A stretch of 64,000 bases of DNA from Hofstenia miamia (taxonomy: Eukaryota > Xenacoelomorpha > Acoela): positions 556,109 to 620,108 of the forward strand of contig SCFE01000086.1 of assembly GCA_004352715.1 (NCBI GenBank), read 5' to 3'. Shown here one piece after another: positions 24,009 to 37,929 of the stretch (position 1 is its first letter; every line of letters starts with the position of its first letter). The notes under the pieces are model-generated. The model was not told the DNA's origin, did no database searches, and worked only from the letters and a program-made list of their open reading frames with translations. The position numbers and the translations under genes are program-made.

Positions 24009-25514
24009 ATAATAAATTTTTAAAGATACTGTAGCTGTCTCTTTCTAAAACCCATTTTTATAATAAACTTTCTTTTAAAGCAATATGATTTCACTACAAT
24101 TTAGTAATTACTTATAGTGTATATAGAATGAAACAAAATCACGTTGAAAAGTTATGAAATAGTTTTCTGCTTCATTTATGGTATTTCAGTTTAAGCACTG
24201 ATGTTATTACTTATCATAAAACATCTATCTTCTAACAACAAAATTTTAGTAGTTCATGCACTTGTATGCATATATTTTTGATTGAATTTTATCGTTAATC
24301 GTTCACCGACTGTTAGCTCCGCCTGTATGCCCCAAAAATCTTTAAAAATATTAATTAATGTTAATTTGTCAAAAAACATTGACAACGAGTTTAATACAGC
24401 AGGTCAGAATTTAATGAAATTTTCCAGACAGTAAAAATATACTTTAAGAATATTAGAATTGACGAATGTATTTTCAAGACCCATATGTAGCAGGATAAAT
24501 GATGGGGACAAGAAGCATTATTTTCTCCATAAACTAATCAAATCCAAATGCAACAATCGAATGTAAATGTCTGAAATAGCATTAAAATTAATGAGATCCT
24601 CCCCTCGTTTCTTATCATAAACTACAGAATTTCTGGTTAATAATTGCTTTAAATATTTTTAATTGATTCACTGGTCGCATTAATAAATCGACATTGCTAT
24701 GCAAATTGACGAATAATTTAGATAAAGAAACGGTTTATAAATATAATTTTGTACTTTTGATTGCATTAAATTGGATCAATAACAATATATAAATGACATT
24801 TGATCGGAATTACCCGATTTATTTCTTAATCATTGAATTAGGAATTTCTTTATTTGTAAGCAGCTTAATAAGATTATTAAATATAGTATGCATTAAACAC
24901 GAATAATGACAGTTTAGGTTCAACCAAGCTATTTACTTTCTTTTGAATTGTGAATCTTTCTGTGGTATCTCTCACTACTATTCATTCTCCCTATCTCATC
25001 AACGTCAGTTTATCTCTCTCCTTTTACAATAACGTGTTACAGCGTCTGGGTTTGTTGACTCATACATGAACATTTTATCCGGATGTATGTTTAATAAGAG
25101 AATTTACAAAAAACCTGCAAAAATTCATTCTGGGTCATCATTGAAAGGTGTGCAAGTTCGATTATTAGAACAAAAAATGGATTGCATGCATACACGGGAA
25201 ATTTTAGAACAATCAATCATTTATTCATTTTTTTGAAAGACAGCTGTTTTTTTAGTATTTAGTGTGTACATGATAGTAGCAAGTTCAAAAACAAGGACGT
25301 CTGTGTTCTTTCAATCTCTTAAATTATAATGAATCAAAAACATGTAATTTCAAAGTTGAAATATATTCAAATTTCATGCACACATTTTTATGAATATTGA
25401 GAACAAGCATCAAATGTAACAATAGCAATGATATTAGGTCTTATGTTTCATAATAATGACATTAGCCTTTTGAAGATGTGGTGAGTAATAAAAGTTTAGA
25501 AGATTTTGGAATGG
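24009..25514. repeat. 1.5-kb tandem duplication, unit 1
   Basis: Starts ATAATAAATTTTTAAAGATA and ends GTTTAGAAGATTTTGGAATGG, followed without any gap by unit 2, which starts the same way. The period is 1506 bp. Divergence is slight. Unit 2 has a 16-base insertion in the ORF region, and there are small indels such as CATCTTCTATC against CATCTATC. Confidence 0.95.
25041..25236 (+). other. Conserved ORF segment, duplicate copy 1 (unknown)
   Basis: Open segment in unit 1 reading FVDSYMNILSGCMFNKR, IYKKPAKIHSGSSLKGVQV and RLLEQKMDCMHTREILEQ, ending SFF and a stop. A pyrimidine-rich stretch ending in TTACAG lies just upstream and could be a splice acceptor. I do not recognise the sequence. Relative to copy 2 the amino-acid changes include Val/Ile and Cys/Tyr. 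It may be a terminal exon or chance. Confidence 0.25.
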
Positions 25515-27027
25515 ATAATAAATTTTTAAAGATACTGTAGCTGTCTCTTTCTAAAACCCATTTTTATAATAAACTTTCTTTTAAAGCAATATGATTTCAC
25601 TACAATTTAGTAATTACTTATAGTGTATATAGAATGAAACAAAATCACGTTGAAAAGTTATGAAATAGTTTTCTGCTTCATTTATGGTATTTCAGTTTAA
25701 GCACTGATGTTATTACTTATCATAAAACATCTTCTATCTTCTAACAACAAAATTTTAGTAGTTCATGCACTTGTATGCATATATTTTTGATTGAATTTTA
25801 TCGTTAATCGTTCACCGACTGTTAGCTCTGCCTGTATGCCCCAAAAATCTTTAAAAATATTAATTTATGTTAATTTGTCAAAAAACATTGACAACGAGTT
25901 TAATACAGCAGGTCAGAAATTAATGAAATTTTCCAGGCAGTAAAAAATATACTTTAAGAATATTAGAATTGACGAATGTATTTTCAAGACCCATATGTAG
26001 CAGGATAAATGATGGGGACAAGAAGCATTATTTTCTCCATAAACTAATCAAATCCAAATGCAACAATCGAATGTAAATGTCTGAAATAGCATTAAAATTA
26101 ATGAGATCCTCCCCTCGTTTCTTATCATAAACTACAGAATTTCTGGTTAATAATTGCTTTAAATATTTTTAATTGATTCACTGGTCGTATTAATAAATCG
26201 ACATTGCTATGCAAATTGACGAATAATTTAGATAAAGAAACGGTTTATAAATATAATTTTGTACTTTTGATTGCATTAAATTGGATCAATAACAATATAT
26301 AAATGACATTTGATCGGAATTACCCGATTTATTTCTCAATCATTGAATTAGGAATTTCTTTATTTGTAAGGAGCTTAATAAGATTATTAAATATAGTATG
26401 CATTAAACACAAATAATGACAGTTTAGGTTCAACCAAGCTATTTACTTTTTTTTGAATTGTGAATCTTTCTGTGGTATCTCTCACTACTATTCATTCTCC
26501 CTATCTCATCAACGTCAGTTTATCGCTACGTCAGTTTATCTCTCTCCTTTTACAACAACGTGTTACAGCGTCTAGGTTTGTTGACTCATACATGAACATT
26601 TTATCCGGATGTATGTTTAATAAGAGAATTTACAAAAAACCTGCAAAAATTCATTCTGGGTCATCATTGAAAGGTGTGCAAATTCGATTATTAGAACAAA
26701 AAATGGATTACATGCATACACGGGAAATTTTAGAACAATCAATCATTTATTCATTTTTTTGAAAGACAGCTGTTTTTTTAGTAATTTAGTGTGCACATGA
26801 TAGTAGCAAGTTCTTTCAATCTCTTAAATTATAATGAATCAAAAACATGTAATTTCAAAGTTGAAATATATTCAAATTTCATGCACACATTTTTATGAAT
26901 ATTGGGAACAGGCATCAAATGTAACAATAGCAATGATATTAGGTTTTATGTTTCATAATAATGACATTAACCTAAAAGCCTTTTGAAGATGTGGTGATTA
27001 ATAAATGTTTAGAAGATTTTGGAACGG
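25515..27027. repeat. 1.5-kb tandem duplication, unit 2
   Basis: Direct repeat of unit 1, ending GTTTAGAAGATTTTGGAACGG at the exact equivalent point, after which the sequence becomes unique (CAAAAACATTTGC). The clean head-to-tail junction with no N run argues for a real tandem duplication or uncollapsed haplotypes joined by overlap. Confidence 0.95.
26568..26762 (+). other. Conserved ORF segment, duplicate copy 2 (unknown)
   Basis: The same open segment as in unit 1, here within a 100-codon open frame because a 16-base local duplication (GTCAGTTTATC repeated) shifts the upstream frame. It reads FVDSYMNILSGCMFNKR, then GVQIRLLEQKMDYMHTRE, then a stop. There is no recognised domain and no ATG context that would define a start. 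Confidence 0.25.
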
Positions 27028-30000
27028 CAAAAACATTTGCAAGCTACTAAAATCATAATTCAATAGTAGAAAAATTCAATAGTGAAAAAATTCACAGCAA
27101 CTATTCGGATTGTCTACCAATAGCAAGTAGATTACAATTGAGCTCAGTTTTCTATGTAAACTTTACATTTTTAATAATTCTAATGCATCAACTCCATACA
27201 TGTTTGCAAAGGATGCTCATTGATATTAGTAAATTGGTCAATACATGTTAAGCTGCAAATAAAAAAATGATAGGCAATGAAAATCATATATCAAAGATTT
27301 GCTACTAATTCGTGAAGGATCAAATATTGCAAATAAAAAATTTTGTGGTATTAAATAAAAACTTCATGGTTAATACTATTTCTTTGGTATAATTTATGTT
27401 ATGAAAACCATTAGATTTGTTCAAAATGTTTTATTCATCTCCAGGTAGGCTTCCATACCTGGATGATACTGATCATTTACAAATGTGATGAGTAAAATGT
27501 ATAATTTCAGACAACGACTTTACAAATTATCTACTAAAATTTCATTGTCTCTAAGGCTACAACATTTTGATTTATTGATGCATTTTAATGAATTTCGCTA
27601 TGTATTCCATCTAAGAGTGGCTTAGATGATCAGAAGACGAAGGACTTTTCATGTAAATTCCATTAATTAGTAACATCTTTGAAGTAAGAATTGGGCTAAA
27701 AAATTTACAAATGAATTCACAATAGCATTTAGTTGCTATTGGTAATAAGAAGTGAATTGAATATAAAACAAAAAATTGTTATTTATTTTTTCTGATATTG
27801 TTAAGGTTGAAAATAATTGTAGACAAAAAATTATCGAAGCATAAAAATGTGAAAAGGAGCAACGCCCGTTACAAACTGTAGCATACACCACTGACATGCA
27901 GTTTAGAGAAAGACATGCTGCTATCAGATGAGCAGAAAAGATGTAGGACAATATGTAGATAATGTTAAGCTCAGTTGCTTATGGATTGTGTGGATAAATT
28001 ACATTTAGGCAAGAACTGAAGCACTATTAGAAAATTGTGCTTTACAGAGGGGAATGAGTGCTAAAGACAAAATGGGAAAGTGGCACACTGCGATACATAT
28101 ACACAGGCTGGGGCTTATTTGTAGTAAATTCTCAATTTCATTGAGAAACATAAGAAATACATTCGAGAAGAAAGATTAAAATGTGAGCCACATACTACGG
28201 AATAGGAAGTATGTGAAAATGTCTGATAACTCAATGAATATGTTGAATAAGTATATATATGCCAAAAATTTATATAAAATAGCGCTAAATAATTACACAA
28301 AATATTATAACTCGACGTAATTTTAGTAAGAATGATGGTAAAGTATGACAGATGGAATTTCATGGATGGGACATTAAAGTTGTTTGGAAGAATTAAATCA
28401 AAAAAATTGGGTATTACTTATCTCAATTAGTGCAAATATGCTTTTATAAGGTCGATAAACCTTGAAGTTCTGATTCTAGTTTTAGTTGTTTTTGCAACCT
28501 TTAGACCCCATTTTGGGGATGTGAAGCCCTTCAATATTGCCAAATTTTCATAGTTGGCTGCACGCAGATTTGTGACGTCTTGTGAATAAAATTATGTTGC
28601 AGAAAGTTATTAATCGCAATTTGCGCTAAGGGTAAATTATCTGAGACAGCACTGGTGCTATAAGAATAGTAGCGAGGAGTTATTTTTTAAAGCTTTGAGC
28701 AAGAAATGATTGCACATCATTGTTCAATATCGACATTAGTGTTTGAAACATCTGAGTCTTTTTTTATTTAATATCTTCCCAATACATTAATTCAAACAGA
28801 ATGTAGGATTGAATTTTACTATTGGGAATTTATATAAAAGACTAAGTTTTAGGAATTCATAACCATGTTGCTCTCAATTATATCAACTTGCTTACCATCT
28901 TAAACGAATTATATCGAAACTTGACCAAGTTATTAACTAATGCGTTAATAATTTATTAATTTTCAACTCCTTTGGCTACGTCAATGGCCTCTGAATTTCA
29001 ATTAAATGCATTATCGTTGCTTGTTGTACTTAATTAATTTCATCAATAAATCAATATTACGCATTGAATTTCCACAATTTTAGCTCCAAATTGTCGAGAT
29101 TTAATCCATTAATAGAAATTCTTAAAACATTTAATTAACATGAGCAATCTATTTTATTAGCTACCTTCTCAATTCAGTTATGGTTTATATAGCTTTCATA
29201 TGCAATTATCGTATAACGAAATGATTACTGCTCTCTAATACATCGAGCATAGCATTGCACTATAAATACCAACTAATACCTGATAGATAACGCAATAATC
29301 ACCAAACACAATGTGGTTTCCTTCATTATGCCAAATTACCTTATACATAATATTCCTATTTGAATTGCAGTAGTGAAGGCAAAAATATTAATTCTTCAAT
29401 TTAGAATATTTTACATATTGAAAATGCGAATCTAGTGGGGACTTAGTGATTGACATTGGGCGTACTTCCGACATCTTCTTAGTAAGCTATCTGCCTCCAG
29501 AACATCGCCTACTAGACCCTACTCACTCTGAAATGCTAGCTGAAATTACCTGATATACTCAAGAAAAATAAATACAACTGGAATCTAGAATCAGCAACAA
29601 AATATCACTTTCGTAAATTCGTTTTTACAGATTCTGTGAAATTTTAATTTTAATCTGCAAAATTATATGCAAAAAACAAAAAATACCGACACACAATATA
29701 TTTTGAGTGCCTTGCATTGTCTGAAATGTTAAATTAGGCATGCTGTTCTTCCTTAGAAATTGTGAGCTACAACTATCTCTAAAAGCCGAAATCATAACAG
29801 CAATGCAAATGAACAGAAAATATAGTTCCAGATCCTGTCTAGTCCACCAAGATTTAGGTTCGGCTCATCTCAATTAAGGGCAATTTGGCCCATTTTAAGG
29901 CCATTTAATGATCCTCGTCAAAAGAAATTCTTTAATTTTTCTGCTTACTAGATCAAAAATGGGTTTATTAGAACATACAAAATCAGACATTGAAATTGAA

Positions 30001-33000
30001 ATTGAGATTTAAAAGAGCATAGTGTAAATTTTCAAAGTGTAAATTATTTTTTAACACATTATTCTATAGCATCATGGCCCACGTAGGTCACGATAGCATT
30101 CACTGCATTTGAGCTGATTCCGTGGAATTTTGCGAAACAGTCAATTTTGTCTAAATTTCATATTTTTTACCCAAGTTTGGCCCGTGCCTGTCCTACCCGG
30201 CTCGTTTTAGGAAAACTACGGCTTCTTCTATGAATATGTAATTTAGCCATATTAAGTTTTTAACCATTTTTATATTCCAATGAGGAAATATAAATATAAC
30301 TTCAACATGAAAACAATGAAACTGAATTTGGGTTTTTTCATACAGATTTTTATTTTAAAATCAGAGTCACACAAAATGATAATTATAACTAACATAATAG
30401 AAAAAAATTCTGCTATAAGTAAGTGTAAACATTTTAGAAATAATTGGCCATGCACGAAAAAGATATTATGCTAAAGTAATTCCACTAATTGCATGTAGTT
30501 TAATAGCATCATGGCAGCATAATTCATTAGTGTACATACAATTTAAATGTTGAACAGAATTTGCATTTTGAAATATACACTTCAATATCGCAGGCCTGCA
30601 TTATATATGACAAATTCATACTTAGTTGATATGGCTTCTTTTAAAACCAACAATAATCATGTAAAATGCAAAGCCTCGCTTATTTCAAATTACCAAAGCT
30701 ATAAAATCCGAAAAGTAGTTGTCGCAAAATTGTTATTTTTTTATTTTTTTTTGATATACTCAAAGATGGAATTTTAATAAATGCCGAATCGACAACATCC
30801 CAAGAATTCTTGTTTAATGTTGTAAATAATTCTGTGGGTTTTTATTAATCAAGAAAGTTATGAACGACGCCTATGACCAATTTATGCCCCAAGTTATTGT
30901 AATAAGACAGTTTTGTTAAAACTTACTAGTCTATTAAAAACGAAATTTGTTGTACAATTTCTTCATTGTTTCTTTTATGAAAATTGTCTCAGACAAACAA
31001 TTTAAATTTATGAATAGCTAATGAATATTTGAATGTAGCTCAGGGCCACTATTACGCGAGTTTCAATGAAATCGTCTCTTTATATTATTTTTGTAGCAGA
31101 GGTTAATTCATAAATATTCCTCCTTTTAAATGTAGAAGGAAAACCTTCTAATTAAAAACCTCTCTCATTTAGCGTAGGCAGCTTCGTTTAGGGATTTTCA
31201 TAAATTTAAGTGGCATTGGACATGAAGTGGTGCTTTTCTTACTTAATGTATATTATCGAAATATAGACAGTTTTGTTCATAATCTGAAAATTCAAAATAC
31301 TGTAGATCAGTATTAAAAAAATCTTGCTAGACTATCAATGTCATCAATCGCAGGGTTAATGAAAATTTAAGCAGATGAAATAACATCAATTCTCAGAACT
31401 ATAATGAGGGATAACGAAATTATATTAACAACAATTTCTATAGGGATAGGATATTGAATTCACACCTGAGTTTTTTAAATTTGATTTAGGTTATATTCAT
31501 ATAAAGAGATAATGTAACGAGGTATAATTAATCAAATGAACACGCACAAAATATTATCTTTAAGATTCCCGATAATTTGTGTTGCCATATACTGTGTTTC
31601 TAACATTAATGAATTTATTGTAAAGTAAGCATTTTTGTTTTCATATTCATTCGTGTTGAAATATAGCTTTATAGATATTTCGTCCGTTGATCACTTGAAG
31701 ATGGATAATATCATGCATGTATTCTGAATTTTCAGAAATCTTCTTCATAAACGAAAGCCCATTACATAGCAAAACTTGATGTGGATTTGTTAATTCAAGT
31801 CGTAGAGATTCAGATAATAATGCTGATTAACTCTATATATTTATTTTGCACCAGTTAGGATTTCCATGTATGGGACATAGCTGTCCACGCGAATTTGTTT
31901 TGCATAGCAGTCAGATACACCAAAAATTTTTCATTGAAATACGAAATGCTGTCATAAGCAGGCTTTTTGTAATAAAATTTACCTTTAAACAGTTAAACAC
32001 TTGCTTCTTCTTAAGTATATTTGTAGCAACGTAGTAAATTTAGCAGCAAAAAAATATAAAATATACAAGAAAATGCTTTACAAAGACTTTGCGATAATAT
32101 ATTTTGCTTATGACAAGTCCAAAAACCAAACACCAGAATAGATAATAACAAATAGCATAAACAATGTTCAAAATATTTTAAAATATTGACACCTACAATA
32201 ATGGACTCGATTTTGTTGATTCTATGCACTCCTTTGCATTAGGTGTTACCATGCTTTGAATGTGCTTATAATATTTAATGGTTAATTATGGAGTGTCATA
32301 TGACAAAATTGTGAATAAAAATCATTTTACCAACGTATGATGATGACATTTATCACTTTATTACTTATTTCGTTCCTAGAATATCAAAAATATAACATAT
32401 AGTTTGTTTAAAGTGTATTCATTTATTAAATATCTAATACAGCCCATTGAAATTCCCGTGCATAGCACGGGCAGTTTCCTATTAATTTTAATAATTATCA
32501 AAAAACTATAATTAATTATTCTTAGACTTTAGTGTATGCATTTCCAGATATTGATTTGCTCTATATTAATAATCTAAATAGTACAATATGCAATCAATTC
32601 TGCTGATATCAGATATTTCTTTGGCACGATTTGACCAGTCCTTCCTCTAGTCCGGGCGAAGTTAAACTTTAAATTAATCAACGAGAGAAGTGATTTAAGA
32701 TGCATGCAAATTACTGATTTCTCTAATTACAAACTTGTGCTATCACAGAAATTTTCTTCACTAACATAGTTCACTGCACTACAAAGCGCAATAAGACAAA
32801 CAAATAAGCCCAAATTTTTGCAATAATAGTTCTTGAAAAGCTTCTAAGAACAACAGGATTATATTTTAAATTAAAGCTGTTTAAAATCTCAAAAGAAATA
32901 ATTTCAATTCACATTCAAATGTTGTCTTTGAAGAATGGTCAAAATGACAATTTTATCAAAACTATTAAATCGACAAAAATAGAAGCACTTTTCTTCAATT

Positions 33001-35800
33001 AAGTGCCTCTAGAAATGTCAAACTTCCGTCATTTATATTTTTCTAGATAATTTGTTTGCATTGACCTCAATTGTTGTTTTTACACGCATGACGTGAAATA
33101 GTTCACTTTTTATGCCAATTATTTTCATAATTATGTTTGATTCAGGCGAGTTTAGAAAAAATAAACTCTACTGCACAAGGTTTTTCTGTTATATTTTTCA
33201 AAGAATCTAACAATATACATTTGAGGATTTTACAATCATTGGGAGGAAATAAATTTTGATCCGAAACAAGCAACTTAAAAACTATGGCAACCAATGTTAA
33301 TATTTGCATTTTCAACCCCACTTCCGCCGCCACTTGTTTACGTAGTCAAACCAATCAAATCTTAGATTACAATGAAACAGATGTGTTGAAAGTTAGCTAT
33401 ATATAAAAACCAAATACAAACAAAATACGAAATAGCAAGTTAAAGCAAATAAATATATTGCATTTCAAGCAAATAATTGTGAACTAAATCCATCGGTTAT
33501 AATAAATCCAACAATTTAAGAAACACCTTATTTTGAAAATTATCTAAAGTACGAGTTTGAGGGTGAATTCAACTTTTGTAGGACGGATATTTCTAGGGAA
33601 AATGTCTGTCATTTGCACAAATATGTATATTTGGATTAAATATTTAATAAAATAAAAAATTTAATAGTAGATTGGTCTCTAGGGGAAGATCATAGGCCAT
33701 AGCGATTCCGAACGTTAATGAAGTGGATTTAGGCGAAAGCAAAAGATTACGTCTTCCATAAAATTAATCAATTATTATCGACGTCACATTTATCGCAAGT
33801 AATATTCATAAAATTTTGGTCACTTATCCCTCAAAGTATACTTGCAAAATTTATAAAATTTTGCTCATAATGTTAAATTAAAATTAACATGATTTAATGA
33901 GAAGAGAATTATTTTAGTTAACATAATAAAAAATATTTGTGTTTGAAGAAAATGTAGATTTTCAATGAAAATTTTGAAATCATTAACTTCAAATTAAGTT
34001 TAGCATTAATTACCTCTTTAAATATCAAAAATAATTAACTTTTTATTCAAACACAGTGAATTGCTTGTTGAAAATATTATAATTTGAATGTTGTGAAAAA
34101 TTTCAATTTCCTTTCCAATGTTTTTCATCATAAAATCTTGTAAAATGGAGGGGATTACACAAAATTTATTATTGGAAAATTATTAATAATAGAATTGTTA
34201 TTTATTTTGTATTACGTTTTTCTACTAACAATAAGTACCAGATGGAAAGCGAAAATATTTTACTGTATTTTTCTATCATATTCTATAAATACCAAAACTT
34301 TAATGCACTAATGCACAAATTTCTAACTAAAGTTTGTTAGCATTCCAACATTTTTACTAATTCTAGTTGTTGATGAAAATATTTTGGATGCGTTTTTTAT
34401 TATAATTAAACCAAAAATTGAATTTATGCAAATTTTCATATCGAACTTAAGCAATTGAAACCATACATATACAGGTCACATCCGTATTCCTTCTCTCTTA
34501 GAGCCTACATACGCACTGCTGTTTCGAAATAGATTTATCTCTGTCTCAAATGTTTGACGTTAAAATATATTATTGTAAATAAACGTAGAATTTCACTACT
34601 AGTAATAATGCAAAAAATTTATTAAACATTAACCAATTTCAATTCACTAAAAAATAAAAATTCGCAAAATTTAATTTAATTCAATCTATAGACCTGTTAG
34701 TGCCTAGTAAAATTGTGAAGTCTGTAAAAATAATCTCATAAGTACCACTATCAAATTCAATAATAACACAGTATGAATGTTCAATAATTAAGAGAATGTG
34801 GCATTTGGTAATATATATGTGATAGACCCATTTTCTTAATATTGCAATTGCATTTGAACTAAAGACCGCGGCCTTGCCCATTTGTTTAGTGGCACTGTGA
34901 AATATCTTTTAATATCATGAGTTTAATTCAAACTTCACTAAAATCATTGAAGCTTAATTTGAAAAAAACTCACTGGTCTATTCCGCAAAAATGCACGCAA
35001 ATCACTTCAAATGTAGAGAATACTATATGATTTATAAACAATATGGTGAAAAATGATATTTTCATTATGAAATTTAACATTAGTATCTTATACTTTCCGT
35101 AAAATTCAATTTTGGTTTTGAATTTCAGTGTATAGATTTTATTATAAATTATAAATTCCTAGCATACTCAGCATTGAACTAGGAAACCGAATCATTAAAA
35201 AAATTTTTGCATCGATTATAAAAATTTCCGAATTCGCATTTAATTAAGTAGACTATGTCAGATATATTTGCTAGTTTTCTCTCAATATGCAGCAGGTCAA
35301 TGCTGTTAAAGCTATTACATGCTATGAAATTTATAAATACGTTTTAACTAAAATTTACTTTTGGGAAAAACTACTTTCACATTACGGTTTGTAAGGGTGA
35401 GGGCAGTAGCTATCAGGAGGAAGCTGTATAGAAAATAAATCAATGTGTTGCAAAGCTTTAACTACTACAGAAATTGCATGGTGGATGTTGGTTTTTCAAG
35501 TTCATTATATAATTTGATTAGATTATGCCCATTTAATATTTGACAAAAAATGAATTAGCCAACAAGAGGTCCCCTCCAATTGTGGAGAAGGCTTGGCTTA
35601 TTTTATCCCTCTCAAGAAACTTGTCTGAATGCAAAGATTAGAAAATTATGTGAGATGCAAGTAAATGCAAGGAGAATACAATGCCTCTTCAGCGCAATTT
35701 AAAGTTTCCAGGCAAAATCGAATTTGAAACTTTCTTCCTTATAGAGCATCCTCTCTAGAGTTCCAATGATAATACCTCCAAAAAGAATTTAGTGGAGTTG
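27028..35800. other. Long AT-rich non-coding stretch
   Basis: I see no gene, RNA gene or element with supportable ends here. Small patches stand out: a GC-rich CCCGTGCC/CCCGGCTCG motif at 30165-30215, and a 63-codon minus-strand frame at 33142-33333 with a hydrophobic N-terminal segment but no other support. Other open frames are AT-rich and lack domains. Confidence 0.5.
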
Positions 35801-36317
35801 CAATGAGGCCTATTTGATAAAGAAAGCCTTGAAAGGAATATAATTTCTAATTTCATGAAAGTGTTAGGACCTGAACATAACTACATGTTGTCAATTTTAT
35901 TGAACAATCATCCCTTCGATGTTGTAGCACTAGCATTTAGTGTGGCGTGGCCCATAACAGCAAAGGAAAAATGCAGTTTGAAAAATTTCAAAAAAGAACT
36001 TGTTACGAATTTTTACGTAATGGACTTCGTGAAAATTTTAGTACCGATAAAAGTATACACCTGCATTTCTAAACTTCACTCGAATGTAAGGAATCGATGT
36101 ACTGTCTAAATTCAAAAAGATATAGGCGTGCAGAGTGGTCGATTGGCTAGATCATTAATTTTTTTTAAAGATAAAAATTCTTAACACCTTTACATTCAAT
36201 TCAATCAATCTTAGTGATTTGGGTCATAGCCAACTAAAGAACACAGCCGTGAAAAGGGAAGTCATTATTAATAAAGAGGAGGGTTATGATATGATAATTT
36301 AACTTGGTTTAATCGGT

Positions 36318-37929
36318 TTAATCGTTTGATGAAATGTTTCTGTTTCCTGAAGGAAGGTATGATGGTAAGTCATATATTGGAAGAAGTCCTGATGGTGAAC
36401 TTTACAGCAGTATACTTTCTTTTATGGTTAATGGACTTAAATGCTCCACTCCTTTAATTATTAAAATAATACCTATTGTAAAACTAACTTCGGAAGTTCT
36501 TTTTTCGGCTTTTAAGGATGTCTACAACCTTATTTCAACAGAAACGGAAGCAGTTATCAGATATATTGTTGCAGATAATGCTAAAGTTAATATATCTTGT
36601 TTCAATAAGTTAGAAAAATTTCGAGAAGATAGCAATTGAAATTTTGAAATTGGATATGATCTTGTTCATCTAATAAAGACTATTAGAAATAACTTCCTTA
36701 TATATATCAAGTGTTCATTGTTCCTTCTTTTGATTATCACATTGATGATATGCATTTATTTTTAACAACTAATTCTCCAGTACGCTTCTCCAAACTTCAT
36801 CAATTTTATGATAAAGACTCAATGCTCAATGCCAATTTAAGGAAAGCTCCGTTATTGTCATATCATTCTTTACACCCTGGTGATAAAAAGCAAAATGTTA
36901 AACTCGCGTTATCCATTTTTCATCATACCACATCTGTATCCTTAAAAGAAATGCTTCCTGATGATTCTATCGCTTTAAGTACTGCTGTGTTTTTGCAAAT
37001 CATTGATACATGGTGGCAAATACTTAACTCTAAAACACCTATAAATAAAAGGAAGTTAGCAAATGGCATTCGCTTGCAGGATGGAAAAATAGAATTCCTT
37101 GATTATTTCAAAGATTGGATTGAAAAATGGCAATCATCAAACATGCCGGGATTCACAAATCAAACATTTAATGCTATTCTGCTTTCAACTAAGTCAATTA
37201 TTTCACTGTCTAAGCAACTACTGGAAAACTAAAATTATGCTTACATTTTAACTGCAAGATTGCAAAGTGACCCCTTAGAGCGTCGCTACTCTGCATATAG
37301 GCAAATGTCAGGGGTAGATTTCTTGTAGGATTAAAAGAAGTGCAGGACTCAGAAAAAATTATCAAAATTCGCCAGTGCTTATCTCAAGATTTGTTGAGGA
37401 GAGAGAGTTATTTATAAATCCTCCCAAGTCTATGCATAATGAATGCGTAAATGACATTATTGAACATTTTTCATTTGAAGATCTTGATTCTGCTGACTTG
37501 AGTTCAGATAGTAAAGATGTTGTGGAATACATAATATGTTTTATACTAAAGAAACTTACATCAATGAAAGTCTGTAATAATTATTATGTAAAAGTAATAC
37601 TATTTGAAAAATCTCATATGTCACAATATGTCGAAGCTTTAGAACGTGTTGGATTGACACATTCAGGTCCAACTCTTGTATCAATTGTTTCTTCTTGTTT
37701 TGCCATATTGGATTTCACTGGTGAAATGTTGATTGAAAGATGTAAAGACAATATTTGTTTGCTTTCTATTGAATTGCTTAACACTGTGCTAACATTTGGA
37801 AGATCACAATGTTATGATGGTAAAGAAATTTGCGTGTTTATATTTAAAAAAATAATAAAACTGTTGCAAACATATTTTTTAACAATTGTCAGAAAAAAGA
37901 CAAGGACAAAGCTACAATTAAAAAAGTGA
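36318..37929 (+). pseudogene. P-element/THAP9-like transposase pseudogene
   Basis: Pieces in order match the RNase-H-like transposase of P elements and THAP9. FDEMFLFPEGRYDGKSYIG (first catalytic Asp) and LYSSILSFMVNGLK come first, then IVADNAKVNISCFNKL (second Asp region). After a frameshift comes YDLVHLIKTIRNNFL, the YDPVHLIKNIRNN motif. Next is FDYHIDDMHLF...LNANLRKAPLLSY and the long helical domain with WWQILNSKTP. Around 37260-37380 comes LQSDPLERRYSAYRQMSG, then, after another frame change, FLVGLKEVQDSEKIIKIRQC. Last is VVEYIICFILKKL and VSIVSSCFAILDF. The order and motifs are convincing. At least three frame changes and stops make it non-functional as written. No THAP zinc finger or terminal repeats were found, though the upstream frame at 35855-36109 could be eroded N-terminal sequence. 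Confidence 0.85.
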
